Shown piece by piece: positions 17,514 to 25,852 of a DNA stretch of 64,000 nt. The translations under genes were made by a program, and so were the position numbers. Position 1 is the first letter of the stretch, and each line of letters begins with the position of its first letter. Source of the DNA: Echinicola salinicaeni (GTDB taxonomy: Bacteria > Bacteroidota > Bacteroidia > Cytophagales > Cyclobacteriaceae); the NCBI RefSeq assembly GCF_014280965.1, contig NZ_JACODZ010000003.1, forward strand, positions 248,001-312,000. Direction: 5' to 3'. The notes below the pieces were generated by a model, which worked only from the letters and a program-made list of their open reading frames with translations, ran no database searches and was not told where the DNA came from.

Positions 17514-17646
17514 AGAGGCTGTCTCATAAGTCGAGTTTTTTGTGTCATTCTGACGAAAGGAAGAATCTCATAGAGTTGATTTCCAGTAACAAACAAGTCT
17601 AGAGATTTCTCCTAACGTACCAATGACATATTTTGAGACAGCCTCT
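17514..17646. mobile_element. MITE-like element with 13-bp terminal inverted repeats
   Basis: AGAGGCTGTCTCA (17514-17526) is perfectly repeated in inverse orientation as TGAGACAGCCTCT (17634-17646), giving a 133-bp non-coding element. GAGGCTGTCTCA ends are common on insertion sequences of Bacteroidota, so this is probably a non-autonomous derivative. The interior holds a GTCATTCTGACGAAAGGAAG segment related to the CGTCATTGCGA elements found near 51.7 and 61.0 kb. Confidence 0.7.
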
Positions 17647-17821
17647 TTTAATTAGAGCATTTGCATTTTGGCAATTATGATATAGTTTTCTATATAAACC
17701 TAATTTAGCGAATGAGCCTTATTGAAAGGGAGGTCAGGATAAGACTTGCTAAATCCATCCGCATTTATTTACTGTCGCAGGTGAGAGGGAATTAACGTCT
17801 TGGGAAAAACAATTTTTAGTT

Positions 17822-18472
17822 ATGATGAAAAAACTTCTTTTACTATCGTTTTTCCTTATCCAAAATGGCCTTTACGCACAAAATATTTCCAAATGGCGTA
17901 TGGGGATAACATTTTCGGTGGATCAGCTGAATTTGGCTGAGGGCACCTACCAATCTGATTATTTAGTGACTTTAGGAACAGCAACAGGTTATAGGGTCGA
18001 TTTCGACCAGTTTAACTATAGCCTTGGATTTACGGGACAGTATAAGTTTAATGATAGGCTAGGACTATCTACTGGACTATTGTATTCGAATAAGGATTTT
18101 ACCGGGGCTTTTGATTGTTCTGTATGTTCAGTGAAGCCGGAAAGTAAGATTACTGGTCCAAGAATCATTGAGCAACAATTTTTGAGCATCCCCTTGTCAT
18201 TGGATTACAGTTTGTCAGAGGGAAGATTAAGGCCAGTCTTGACAGGAGGTTTTAGGAATAATATTGAAACCAAAAATGACCTGGAAGAATATAGTGAAGG
18301 TTACTTTTTAGAAGGATTTCTGGGGGCTTCCCTGAATTATGACCTGGCAGAAAAGTTTAATGCTGGAATTGGCTATCGCTACCAGACCGCACTGTCAGAT
18401 TTATACAAAACAGATGACTTTAAACTAAGAAGTCATAGTGTCTTTTTACAAGTGAATTATCTCTTAAGATAG
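17822..18472 (+). CDS. Outer-membrane beta-barrel protein
   Basis: The 216-residue protein has a Sec signal peptide (MMKKLLLLSFFLIQNGLYAQ) followed by alternating amphipathic strands typical of an eight-stranded PF13568-like porin-family barrel. Examples are FSLGFTGQYKFNDRLGLSTGLLY and FNAGIGYRYQTALSDLY. It ends in an aromatic/hydrophobic strand (HSVFLQVNYLLR). A CSVCSVK pair may form a disulfide in a loop. The gene is followed by a strong bidirectional hairpin. Function beyond outer-membrane location is unknown. Confidence 0.78.
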   Translation: MMKKLLLLSFFLIQNGLYAQNISKWRMGITFSVDQLNLAEGTYQSDYLVTLGTATGYRVDFDQFNYSLGFTGQYKFNDRLGLSTGLLYSNKDFTGAFDCSVCSVKPESKITGPRIIEQQFLSIPLSLDYSLSEGRLRPVLTGGFRNNIETKNDLEEYSEGYFLEGFLGASLNYDLAEKFNAGIGYRYQTALSDLYKTDDFKLRSHSVFLQVNYLLR

Positions 18473-18558
18473 TAAGCTTTCATCTCATCCTATTGCTTAT
18501 AGGGGATATTATATGCTTGATTTTGGGATAATGTTATGTTGCGGTTTGCTTTGATAAT

Positions 18559-18606
18559 AAGACCAAGGCTTATAATTACTTCAATATAGGCCTTGGTCTT
18601 TCTTGA
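18559..18606. terminator. Bidirectional intrinsic terminator
   Basis: AAGACCAAGGC (18559-18569) pairs with GCCTTGGTCTT (18590-18600) and is followed by TCTT. It serves the barrel gene on the left and the convergent Cys-rich gene on the right. Confidence 0.75.
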
Positions 18607-18630
18607 CTTGGTTTTCTGAAGATTCACCTT

Positions 18631-18870
18631 TCAGACCTTAGGTGCCCAGCTGGAACATAACATTCCTTCTGCAGCAACATTTGGATGTGCGCAGTCTTCT
18701 TTTCCATGGCGAAGACAATTGGTACATTGTGCAGAATCATCCAGTTTGGCAATCAGAGAAAACTGGTCACAGACATATTCTTCACTCACTTTCAATTTAT
18801 GCTTTTTACACAGATGAGCAGCGGTAAAAGAATTACAGTGACTACAATTGGAGGCTAATCGAATAGACAT
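18631..18870 (-). CDS. Small eight-cysteine, probably zinc-binding protein
   Basis: This 79-residue cytoplasmic protein contains eight cysteines and three histidines in a short span. CSHC lies at residues 9-12, C21/C34 are in KKHKLKV-flanked positions, CTNC is at 49-52, and C59 and C72 follow. This suggests one or two zinc knuckles or an iron-sulfur site. I do not recognise the family. It stands alone with a terminator downstream. Its coding potential is supported by the patterned cysteines. Confidence 0.55.
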   Translation of the reverse strand: MSIRLASNCSHCNSFTAAHLCKKHKLKVSEEYVCDQFSLIAKLDDSAQCTNCLRHGKEDCAHPNVAAEGMLCSSWAPKV

Positions 18871-19150
18871 GGTTTTATTAGTTTGGTTCCTATTTAAGTT
18901 ACATAATTTTATATGTAAATACCTGAATTATAGTAGATTGAAATTAGACTAATTCAAAAGGATTCACGATTGGTAAGTTGAAAGTATCTGTTCAAGCTTG
19001 TGTTGCATCCAATAGCCATTAAACAAGAAAATAATGGTAGTTTTATAAGCGCTTCAATGAAGCCGAATTTTATTTAGCCTTGTCACTTTGTGAAAAACTA
19101 AGGACAGGCAAGAGCAGAAAATGACCATACAAGATTAAAATAAACAGGAA

Positions 19151-19552
19151 ATGGAAAGCAGGACATTTGAATATCCAATGATCATCAAGGAATTTCACTT
19201 GGATACTTTTGGGCATGTAAACAATGCCACCTATCTGGAAATATATGAGGAGGCCCGCTGGCAGTTTATCACGGAGAATGGCTATGGTCTGAAAGAAATC
19301 AAGACAACAGGTTTAGGGCCAGTGATCTTGGATATAAAAATCCGCTTTATCAAGGAATTAAAGTTAAGGGAGCACATCACCATTTTTTCAAAAACCACAG
19401 CATATAATTCCAAAGTGGGGACCATTCAGCAATGGATTATTGACAGCAAAGGCAATAAATGCTCTGATGTAGAGATGAGCATTGGATTATTTGATACCCA
19501 TGCCAGGAAGTTGGTAAGGCCTACCGAGGAGTGGCTAAGAGCGATTTCCTGA
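19151..19552 (+). CDS. Acyl-CoA thioesterase of the 4HBT/FadM-YbgC family
   Basis: The 133-residue hotdog-fold protein has the 4-hydroxybenzoyl-CoA thioesterase signature HLDTFGHVNNATYLEIYEEAR near residues 16-36, with the catalytic Asp18 and the conserved HVNN. It then has the expected strands IRFIKELKLREHITIFSKT and QWIIDSKGNKCSDVEMSIGLFD. It should hydrolyse acyl-CoA in the cytoplasm. The specific substrate chain length is not evident. The gene is monocistronic. Confidence 0.88.
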   Translation: MESRTFEYPMIIKEFHLDTFGHVNNATYLEIYEEARWQFITENGYGLKEIKTTGLGPVILDIKIRFIKELKLREHITIFSKTTAYNSKVGTIQQWIIDSKGNKCSDVEMSIGLFDTHARKLVRPTEEWLRAIS

Positions 19553-20526
19553 TTTAGACAGTAGAGGCTAGATGTTAGATATCAGACAAAAGACTGGATT
19601 GCCTGAGCGAAACGTAGGTTGTTTATGTAGGTGATCTCCTATTCAGAATAAGAGATGACTATGCTGCATGCGTATTTACCCTAGGTAGGAAACGTCATGG
19701 TGGGAGTTCAAAATTTTCTTAAATAGTAAGGAACTGAATGACTTAGAATATGGCTCTTTGTCATTCCTAGGATAGGAGGAATCTCTTAAATAATTTGCCG
19801 CTGGAAGAAATCTTTTCCCCACAAATGTCGGAAAAGACCGATACCCAGTGATGAAACGAAAACACTTCAATCCGCTTTATACATTAGGAATCGTTATGAG
19901 AACTGACACAACAAGAAAATCAGGCTGTTTGGAGATTGAATCATAGCATCACTATGGTGAGATCGAAAACAGCAGCGAAGCGACTGATTTTAAAGTAGTT
20001 TCAGTTCGTAATAGATAGGCTAATGCATAATGCGGATTTAATGGTCACCTTTTCACTATCGGCAGGCCTGACGGCGTATATTGAGCCTTAGGTTTACCTT
20101 ATATAGGCGGACTCAATTTTAATCGTGTCGTTCGTCGTGGTAGGTCGGCATAACCAGAATGATAGACATTAGATGATAGGTGCAAAAATTCTTTATTCTT
20201 TGATCTTTACTCTTTATTCTAAACCCTAATATCTACAATAATTTCTTCTCTTTCTTCTGTTTTCTTGCTTTCAACTCCCATTTCGTCCTTAGCCTACCTT
20301 CACTTCCATTCAAGGAAAAACAAAATAATCTTCGGATCACTCCCGGATCTCCTTCGGATCACCTTCGGATCAAGCTCGGTTATATCCCTGTGAAATCCAT
20401 ATATAATTTGGAATTGTTCCTTGATTAATCCTGGTAGCGGTAAAAGTAAATACTTGACTGTTATAGGGTAATTACTTAACTTATAAGGGATTATTGTTAG
20501 CCAAGTGTTACTTTTAAACCTTTTTA
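19553..20526. other. Long intergenic region with degenerate repeats, no gene recognised
   Basis: Nearly 1 kb without a convincing reading frame. It contains a degraded repeat of the GTCATTCC...GGAGGAATCTC type near 19760, a stretch rich in direct repeats of CTTCGGATCA at about 20330-20380, and several homopolymeric T/C runs before the DUF6266 gene. It looks like an old insertion boundary. Confidence 0.4.
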
Positions 20527-21183
20527 ATGATGGCAAAAGCAGATGGAATATTCAGCAAACTCAGGGGGAAAGTAGGGGGAGTTGTTTTTTATGTGGTAGA
20601 CGGAAAAACTTATGTCCGGCAGCATATTGATGAACCCAAGATCAGTGAACCCACTCCTTTGCAGCAAGTTTATCGAAATAAATTCGGCATGGCCTCCCAT
20701 TTCCTCAGGCCCTTGAAAATCCCCATTGAATTTGGTTTTCAGGCTTTCCGTAAAGGGATGCGCACTGGGATGAACGTGGCCATGGGCTATACGGTGAAAA
20801 ACGCCTTCTATGGTGGAGGGGTAGATCCACTTCAGCTGATCCCTGCTCAAGTAAAGTTAAGTATGGGCTCGCTGACGGGAGCAAGAAATGCCCAAGTGAG
20901 TTGGGTGGATGATGAGCAGGTAAGCTTTTCCTGGGAAAACAATATCGGGGAGGGCAGCGCCGGACATTTTGATCAGGCAATGCTTGTCCTCTACAATGCT
21001 GAAGACCAAAGGGTGGAATATGTCCTGGAAGGGGATTTCCGGTCTGCAGGGCAGCAGGAAGTTAAGGTCTTGAGGGGCAAGGAACATGAGGGAAAGTTGC
21101 ATGCCTATATCAGTTTTCATCACTATAGTCGCAGGTACAAGACCAGGGAATTTTCTGATAGCCAATATTTGGGAATGGTTTAA
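20527..21183 (+). CDS. DUF6266 family protein
   Basis: The 218-residue protein starts MMAKADGIFSKLRGKVGGVV and continues FYVVDGKTYVRQ, the characteristic opening of DUF6266 proteins, which are numerous in Bacteroidota. A central region PTPLQQVYRNKFGMASHFLRPL follows, and a C-terminal fibronectin-like part contains VSWVDDEQVSFSWENN and a late HHYSRRYKTREFSDSQYLG. No signal peptide is visible. The function of the family is unknown. It directly precedes the first GxxExxY palindrome. Confidence 0.75.
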   Translation: MMAKADGIFSKLRGKVGGVVFYVVDGKTYVRQHIDEPKISEPTPLQQVYRNKFGMASHFLRPLKIPIEFGFQAFRKGMRTGMNVAMGYTVKNAFYGGGVDPLQLIPAQVKLSMGSLTGARNAQVSWVDDEQVSFSWENNIGEGSAGHFDQAMLVLYNAEDQRVEYVLEGDFRSAGQQEVKVLRGKEHEGKLHAYISFHHYSRRYKTREFSDSQYLGMV

Positions 21184-21220
21184 GGGTATTCCTTCAAAAA
21201 TGGGGATTTTTAGAATTAAT

Positions 21221-21280
21221 TGAACCACATAGACACAATAGCAATCATAGACGGTGTGACCTATGTGCCTATGTGGTTCA
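21221..21280. repeat. 60-bp palindromic element upstream of the GxxExxY gene
   Basis: TGAACCACATAGACACA at the left pairs with TGTGCCTATGTGGTTCA at the right, around a short AT-rich loop. It is the first of ten related palindromes in this region, separated from the tandem array by the GxxExxY gene. Confidence 0.85.
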
Positions 21281-21297
21281 AAAAGAATAATACAGAT

Positions 21298-21714
21298 ATG
21301 CGAACCACACAGAAAGCGATAGATGAGTTGACCTACAAAATCATTGGTTGTGCTATTGAAGTGCATAAGCAGATCGGCCCGGGCCTTCTAGAAAGCGTAT
21401 ATGAAAAATGTTTTGTTAGAGAACTTCAAATTCAAGGTTTGAAGACCAGTACCCAGCAACGCATTCCTTTAGAATATAAAGGAGTGTCTCTTGAGGCAGA
21501 TTTACGGTATGATGTACTTGTAGATAATTTGATAATTGTTGAATTGAAGGCCATGGATGGAATTTTGCCCATCCACGAGGCCGTGTTGCTCACTTATATG
21601 AAAATGGTGGAAAAGCCAAAAGGAATTATTATCAACTTCAACTGTACCAATATTTTTAAATACGGTCAAAAGACAATGGTCAATGATATCTATGCAAGCC
21701 TTCCGAAAGAATAA
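21298..21714 (+). CDS. GxxExxY family protein (PD-(D/E)XK-like)
   Basis: From the ATG at 21298 the protein has 138 residues. An upstream TTG at 21220 lies inside the palindrome and is unlikely to be the start. It shows the family-defining IGPGLLESVYE motif (GxxExxY) near residues 26-36, and then a nuclease-like core: LEADLRYDVLVDNLIIVELKAMD gives the D...ExK pattern of PD-(D/E)XK folds. It ends with HEAVLLTYMKMVEKPKGIIINFNC. Family members are widespread in Bacteroidota and biochemically uncharacterised. The tight link to palindromic repeats on both sides suggests a role in, or mobilisation by, those repeats. Confidence 0.85.
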   Translation: MRTTQKAIDELTYKIIGCAIEVHKQIGPGLLESVYEKCFVRELQIQGLKTSTQQRIPLEYKGVSLEADLRYDVLVDNLIIVELKAMDGILPIHEAVLLTYMKMVEKPKGIIINFNCTNIFKYGQKTMVNDIYASLPKE

Positions 21715-21718
21715 AATA

Positions 21719-23026
21719 ATGAATTGCATAAACAAAATATTAATCAAAGACGCTATGACCTATGTGCCTATGTGGTTCATTCCCTCACTGGGTGAAGATT
21801 GGCAGAGGATTAGTTGAGAATGCATTTTCCCGTTCTTATTATTGGAATTTGCCATTCGGGTTTACAAGAATTAATTGAACCACATAGACACAATAGCAAT
21901 CATAGACGCTGTGATCTATGTACCTATGTGGTTCAAGCCCTCCCTGGGTGAAGATTGGCAGAGGATTAGGTGAGAATGCATTTGCCCTTTCCTATTATTG
22001 GAATTTGCCATTCGGGTTTACAAGAATTAATTGAACCATATAGACACAATAGCAATCATAGACGCTGTGATCTATGTGCCTATGTGGTTCAAGCCCTCCC
22101 TGGGTGAAGATTGGCAGAGGATTAGGTGAGAATGCATTTGCCCTTTCTTATTATTGGAATTTGCCATTCGGGTTTACAAGATTAATTGAACCATATAGGC
22201 ACAATAGCAATCATAGACGCTGTGATCTATGTGCCTATGTGTTTCATTCCCTCCCTGGGTGAAGATTGACAGAGGATTAGGTGAGAATGCATTTGCCCTT
22301 TCTTATTATTGGAATTTGCCATTCGGGTTTACAAGAATTAATTGAACCACATAGACACAATAGCAATCATAGGCGCTATGCCCTATGTGCCTATGTGGTT
22401 CAAGTCCTCACTGGGTGAAGATTGGCAGAGGATTAGGTGAGAATGCATTTGCCCTTTCTTATTATTGGAATTTGCCATTCGGGTTTACAAAAATTAAATG
22501 AACCATATAGACACAATATTAATCAAAGACGCTATGATCTATGTGCCTATGTGGTTCAAGCCCTCACTGGGTGAAGATTGGCAGAGGATTAGGTGAGAAT
22601 GCATTTGCCCTTTCTTATTATTGGAATTTGTCATTCGGGTTTACAAGAATTAATTGAACCACATAGACACAATAGCAATCATAGGCGCTATGACCTATGT
22701 GCCTATGTGGTTCATTCCCTCCCTGGGTGAAGATTGGCAGAGGATTAAGTGAGAATGCATTTGCCCTTTCTTATTATTGGAATTTGCCATTCGGGTTTAC
22801 AAGAATTAAATGAACCATATAGACACAATAGCAATCATAGACGGTGTGCCCTATGTGCCTATGTGGTTCAAGCCCTCACTGGGTGAAGATTGACAGAGGA
22901 TTAGGTGAGATTGCATTTGCCCTTTCCTATTATTGGAATTTGCCATTCGGGTTTACAAGAATTAAATGAACCATATAGACACAATATTAATCAAAGACGC
23001 TGTGATCTATGTGCCTATGTGGTTCA
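21719..23026. repeat. Tandem array of 156-bp units with 60-bp palindromes
   Basis: Nine palindromes begin at about 21719 (left arm degenerate), 21876, 22032, 22187, 22343, 22499, 22655, 22811 and 22967, with a period of 156 bp (155 once). Each has arms TGAACCA(C/T)ATAG / CTATGTGGTTCA. They are separated by 96-bp segments that begin CCCTC(A/C)CTGGGTGAAGATT and end TTTACAAGAATTAA, almost identical between units. Neither the spacers nor the palindromes are unique, so it is not a CRISPR array. The last palindrome is followed by a truncated copy of the GxxExxY gene, as the 21221 palindrome is followed by the intact gene. Confidence 0.92.
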
Positions 23027-23043
23027 AAAAGAATAATACAGAT

Positions 23044-23184
23044 ATGCGAACCACACAGAGAACAATAGATGAGTTGACCTACAAAATCATTGGTTGTGCT
23101 ATTGAAGTGCATAAGCAGATTGGGCCGGGTCTTCTAGAAAGTGTATATTCACTTTTCAAAGCAAATTTGAAGAATGGACGCTGA
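23044..23184 (+). pseudogene. Truncated second copy of the GxxExxY gene
   Basis: The first 35 or so codons match the gene at 21298 almost exactly (MRTTQ..IDELTYKIIGCAI, then GPGLLESVY). The frame then leaves the family after SVY and ends SLFKANLKNGR. The nuclease-like core is missing. The end overlaps the start of the Crp/Fnr gene by 11 bp, so the duplication was probably cut off by insertion next to that gene. Confidence 0.85.
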
Positions 23185-23755
23185 AAAAGTCATCAAGAAT
23201 ATTGAAGAAATTTATTCTCCATTATCCACCGAGTGCCGGCAGGATCTTATTGCTCATTTAAAAATTGGGAAATATAAACAAGGAGAACTTGTCATTCGTG
23301 AAGGGCAACTTTCCAAAAAAGCATATTTAATTGCGGAGGGCTGCGCTAGGGCATATTACTTGAAAGACGGAAAGGATATTTCAGACTGGTTTACCTTTGA
23401 AAACCAGTTTATGGCCCCAGTCGTCAGCTTTTTTAGTGAAAAACCAAGCCCACATTACGTTGAGTTTGTGAAAGATTCGACGGTTTTTGAGTTTTCTAAG
23501 GCTATAGTGGATGAACTTGCGAATAAGCACCACGATTTTGAGCGTTTTATTAGTAAAGTGGTCACTGAAACTATGCTGGGACTCTGTGAAAGGCTTTACA
23601 CCATTCAATTCAATAAAGCAGAAGAAAGATATAGGCACCTGTTAAGCTTATATCCTGACATAACCAATCAAATTCCTCTTACCCATATTGCCTCATATTT
23701 AGGGATTACATTGGAGACCTTAAGCAGAATAAGAAATCCTAAATATCAAATTTGA
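23174..23755 (+). CDS. Crp/Fnr family transcriptional regulator
   Basis: The 193-residue protein has an N-terminal cyclic-nucleotide-binding-like domain (LKIGKYKQGELVIREGQLSK, then AYLIAEGCARAYYLKDGKD). It has a dimerisation helix around residue 125-145 and a C-terminal winged HTH (PLTHIASYLGITLETLSRIR). No Fnr-type cysteine cluster is present. In Bacteroidota such regulators often sit next to the genes they control; here a small membrane protein and a flavodoxin-fold reductase follow on the same strand with short gaps. The effector is unknown. Confidence 0.86.
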   Translation: MDAEKVIKNIEEIYSPLSTECRQDLIAHLKIGKYKQGELVIREGQLSKKAYLIAEGCARAYYLKDGKDISDWFTFENQFMAPVVSFFSEKPSPHYVEFVKDSTVFEFSKAIVDELANKHHDFERFISKVVTETMLGLCERLYTIQFNKAEERYRHLLSLYPDITNQIPLTHIASYLGITLETLSRIRNPKYQI

Positions 23756-23810
23756 TCTATATCAAATGATAACTCTTCCATTTGAAGAACCTTTGTGAAA
23801 AGGATAAAAA

Positions 23811-24149
23811 ATGGAAGAAAATTACCGACAACTAGCGCCAATTTGGGGAAGGGAGTGGCAAGCTGTGAGAAAATGGTTTTACCCTGCCTGGCTTATTTAC
23901 GAAACATCATATCGTTTTTATGATTACTCAATATCCGTTTATCAATATATTGAGGGGTATCAAGAAAGCATTTTTTCGATTCTTGGAGAATCCGGCACTC
24001 CTATATTAGCCGCTTTTTGTGGCATCATCACCTTTGCCATCTGCACGTTTTTTTTAACAGTGCCTAGCTCTTTTATACTGTATACATTTTTTAAAGAGGA
24101 CAATTTAACGGAGACCAGGTTTGAAGAGAAAATAAAAAGACTACTATAA
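23811..24149 (+). CDS. Small membrane protein, function unknown
   Basis: The 112-residue protein has an aromatic-rich N-terminus (REWQAVRKWFYPAWLIYETSYRFYDYS) and one clear membrane segment near residues 62-90 (PILAAFCGIITFAICTFFLTVPSSFILYTFF), ending in a charged tail. I do not recognise the family. It lies 55 bp after the Crp/Fnr gene and 16 bp before the flavodoxin-fold reductase gene, so it is likely co-transcribed with both. Confidence 0.6.
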   Translation: MEENYRQLAPIWGREWQAVRKWFYPAWLIYETSYRFYDYSISVYQYIEGYQESIFSILGESGTPILAAFCGIITFAICTFFLTVPSSFILYTFFKEDNLTETRFEEKIKRLL

Positions 24150-24165
24150 TTTTTGAAAATCGATA

Positions 24166-24744
24166 ATGAAAAAGACACTGATTATAAACGGACACCCGGA
24201 TAAAGAAAGTTTCAGCTTTGCACTTGCAGCAGCTTATAAGAAGGGACTGGTAAAGTCGAATGCTGAAATAAAGGAAATTAATATCAGGGAGTTAAATTTC
24301 AACCCAAACCTTCAGTACGGCTACCGGAAACGGACAGAACTCGAACCGGATTTATTGGATGCCCAAGAAAAATTGAAATGGGCAGAACACCTAGTTTGGG
24401 TTTATCCAGTTTGGTGGAGTTCAGTTCCCGCAATCATGAAAGGTTTCTTGGACCGGGTTTTACTTCCTGGCTTTGCCTTTAAGAAAAGAGAAAACTCCTT
24501 ATTTAGCGATAAGTGCTTAAAAGGAAAAACAGCGCGGATTATTTGTACCTTGGACCAACCTGCATGGTACTATAGGTGGATTTATAAAAGTCCAAGTCAT
24601 CATGCGATAAAAAAGGGGACATTACATTTTATTGGTATAAGAAAAGTACGAATAACGACTATTGGCCCGATAAGGCTATCGAAGGAAGCGTATAGGGAAA
24701 AGTGGCTGCAAAAAGTTGAAAAATTAGGGGAAAAGAATAAATAG
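24166..24744 (+). CDS. NAD(P)H:quinone oxidoreductase, flavodoxin-like fold (YwrO/MdaB type)
   Basis: The 192-residue protein begins KKTLIINGHPDKESFSFALA, the phosphate-binding loop of the Flavodoxin_2 family. It contains HLVWVYPVWWSSVPAIMKGFLDRVLLPGFAF near residues 75-105, which is the FMN-binding and active-site block of MdaB/DT-diaphorase homologues. It should reduce quinones or nitro compounds by two electrons in the cytoplasm. Together with the upstream Crp/Fnr gene it may form a small stress-response unit. Confidence 0.88.
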   Translation: MKKTLIINGHPDKESFSFALAAAYKKGLVKSNAEIKEINIRELNFNPNLQYGYRKRTELEPDLLDAQEKLKWAEHLVWVYPVWWSSVPAIMKGFLDRVLLPGFAFKKRENSLFSDKCLKGKTARIICTLDQPAWYYRWIYKSPSHHAIKKGTLHFIGIRKVRITTIGPIRLSKEAYREKWLQKVEKLGEKNK

Positions 24745-24781
24745 TGGCAGGCAAAGGTGGGATAAGGTTTTAGGATTAATA

Positions 24782-24900
24782 GAGGTAGATTATTGGTGAA
24801 TTTTGGTTTTTTTGCAATTGTAAATTGGCTAGGATATTAGGGTGTAATTGCAAATTACACCCAGTCCCATAGACGGTTTATTCTACACCTAGGTGGGGGG
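24782..24900 (+). repeat. Partial REP-bearing module (copy a)
   Basis: This is a shared module carrying the REP palindrome GGGTGTAATT/AATTACACCC (24840-24862) followed by CCCATAGACGGTTTATTCTA and CACCTAGGTGGGG. The same block recurs at 29.47, 31.47, 35.50, 38.1 and 46.95 kb. Confidence 0.8.
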
Positions 24901-25128
24901 CGCCTGCTCTTGAGGTAATGGAAGTAATCCTGTATGGCCTCATCATCGAGGGCCAGCAGGTCAAAGTTGAGGAGAAGCCCCAAATGGGCGAGACAACGGG
25001 AATAATTGGTCAGGGTACTTTAGCTCTTGCCCGAGATAGCCACTGATCTTCTTAACCTTTTGAACTGCAGGGCAAATCCGGGCATATTTTCAATGGCCCT
25101 TTCAATTATGGTCTGGCTTTTTTTTCAT
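24898..25128 (-). pseudogene. Tyrosine recombinase N-terminal fragment (copy 1)
   Basis: Read on the - strand from the ATG at 25128, an eight-A run shifts the frame. Skipping one A gives MKKSQTIIERAIENMPGFAL, then a TAA stop, then STLTNYSRCLAHLGLLLNFD and LALDDEAIQDYFHYLKSRR. This is the SAM-like core-binding domain of a tyrosine recombinase of the type found beside IS91-like transposases in Bacteroidota. The catalytic domain is absent and the fragment ends in the REP module. A second copy at 29.75 kb carries the same frameshift and the same stop, so they arose by duplication of an already dead copy. Confidence 0.75.
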
Positions 25129-25210
25129 AGCTTAAAATGTTTAAAATTTACGATATGGCTAATTTAGGAAGATCCGGACAATCTTGCCGGCTTCCTGCTT
25201 TAGCTGGATT

Positions 25211-25282
25211 CGTTCAACAATGGCTAAAATGCATGCCCAACCAACCTAACCGTTGCACGACATCTTAGCCGGAACGTTGGCG
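25211..25282 (+). repeat. attC-like site 1
   Basis: Left arm CGTTCAAC (25211), hairpin GGCTAA/TTAGCC (25222-25227 and 25265-25270), right junction GTTGGCG (25276-25282). CGTTCAAC is the complement of the GTTGAACG junction that opens the REP-module cassettes. Confidence 0.7.
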
Positions 25283-25296
25283 CACATGTGAATGAA

Positions 25297-25806
25297 ATGA
25301 ACAAAATAAAAGACATAAATAAGGGAGATGTAATTGCTTTTAGGGCCGATGACCAGAGATACAAGGCTCTAATTTGTACAAGTGCATATAAAGAAAAAAG
25401 TCCTCAGAATTTCACCTTTGCCGCCTTATCAATTGACCAAGAAGAATTGCCAAAACTGACCAACATTCAGGAAAGCTTTTTCTATGGAATCGGAAACCGA
25501 AAAGACGATTACTTCAAATATTCTGAACCTGAATTGAAAAAAATGTGGACAATTCATCCTGAAATTAAACCTTATTTTCTAGGCTCTTATGGACTGAATA
25601 TTTGGCGAAAGGACTTTATGAAATTTAGGGATAACATAGAATATATTGGTCATCTTGACATCATTGACAATCTTGACAAGAATGGAAATGGAAGTGTAAA
25701 TGCAAGTGATTGGGATTTCCTAAAGGACTTTTTTAATGAGAAATATAAAAGCATCTTGAAAGATAGGGGACAAAAACTGTTTAAAACAAGTGCGATGATT
25801 AGATAA
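25297..25806 (+). CDS. Cassette protein with EF-hand-like loop, function unknown
   Basis: From the ATG at 25297 (an earlier GTG at 25288 is possible) the protein has 169 residues and no signal peptide. It begins MNKIKDINKGDVIAFRADDQRYKALICT, which looks like a small beta-barrel opening. Near the C-terminus it has DKNGNGSVNASD, which fits the 12-residue EF-hand calcium loop at positions 1, 3, 5, 6, 8 and 12. I do not recognise a family. It is a single gene between attC-like sites 1 and 2; the latter is nearly deleted. Confidence 0.6.
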   Translation: MNKIKDINKGDVIAFRADDQRYKALICTSAYKEKSPQNFTFAALSIDQEELPKLTNIQESFFYGIGNRKDDYFKYSEPELKKMWTIHPEIKPYFLGSYGLNIWRKDFMKFRDNIEYIGHLDIIDNLDKNGNGSVNASDWDFLKDFFNEKYKSILKDRGQKLFKTSAMIR

Positions 25807-25819
25807 TAAAAAAACACGA

Positions 25820-25837
25820 TGCGCCAAACCGTTGTAA
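25820..25837 (+). repeat. attC-like site 2, hairpin deleted
   Basis: The left arm TGCGCCAAAC (25820-25829), complement of the cassette's own start GTTGGCGCA, is joined with a single C to the next junction GTTGTAAG (25831). The hairpin between the arms has been lost. Confidence 0.6.
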
Positions 25838-25852
25838 GCCATTTAAAAAAAC

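Noticed and set aside
21220-21297. Longer GxxExxY N-terminus from TTG
   Set aside because: The added codons are the palindrome itself and recur as non-coding DNA throughout the array.
21719-23026. CRISPR array
   Set aside because: The repeats are regular, but the 96-bp segments between palindromes are nearly identical to each other, so there are no spacers. It is a tandem repeat.
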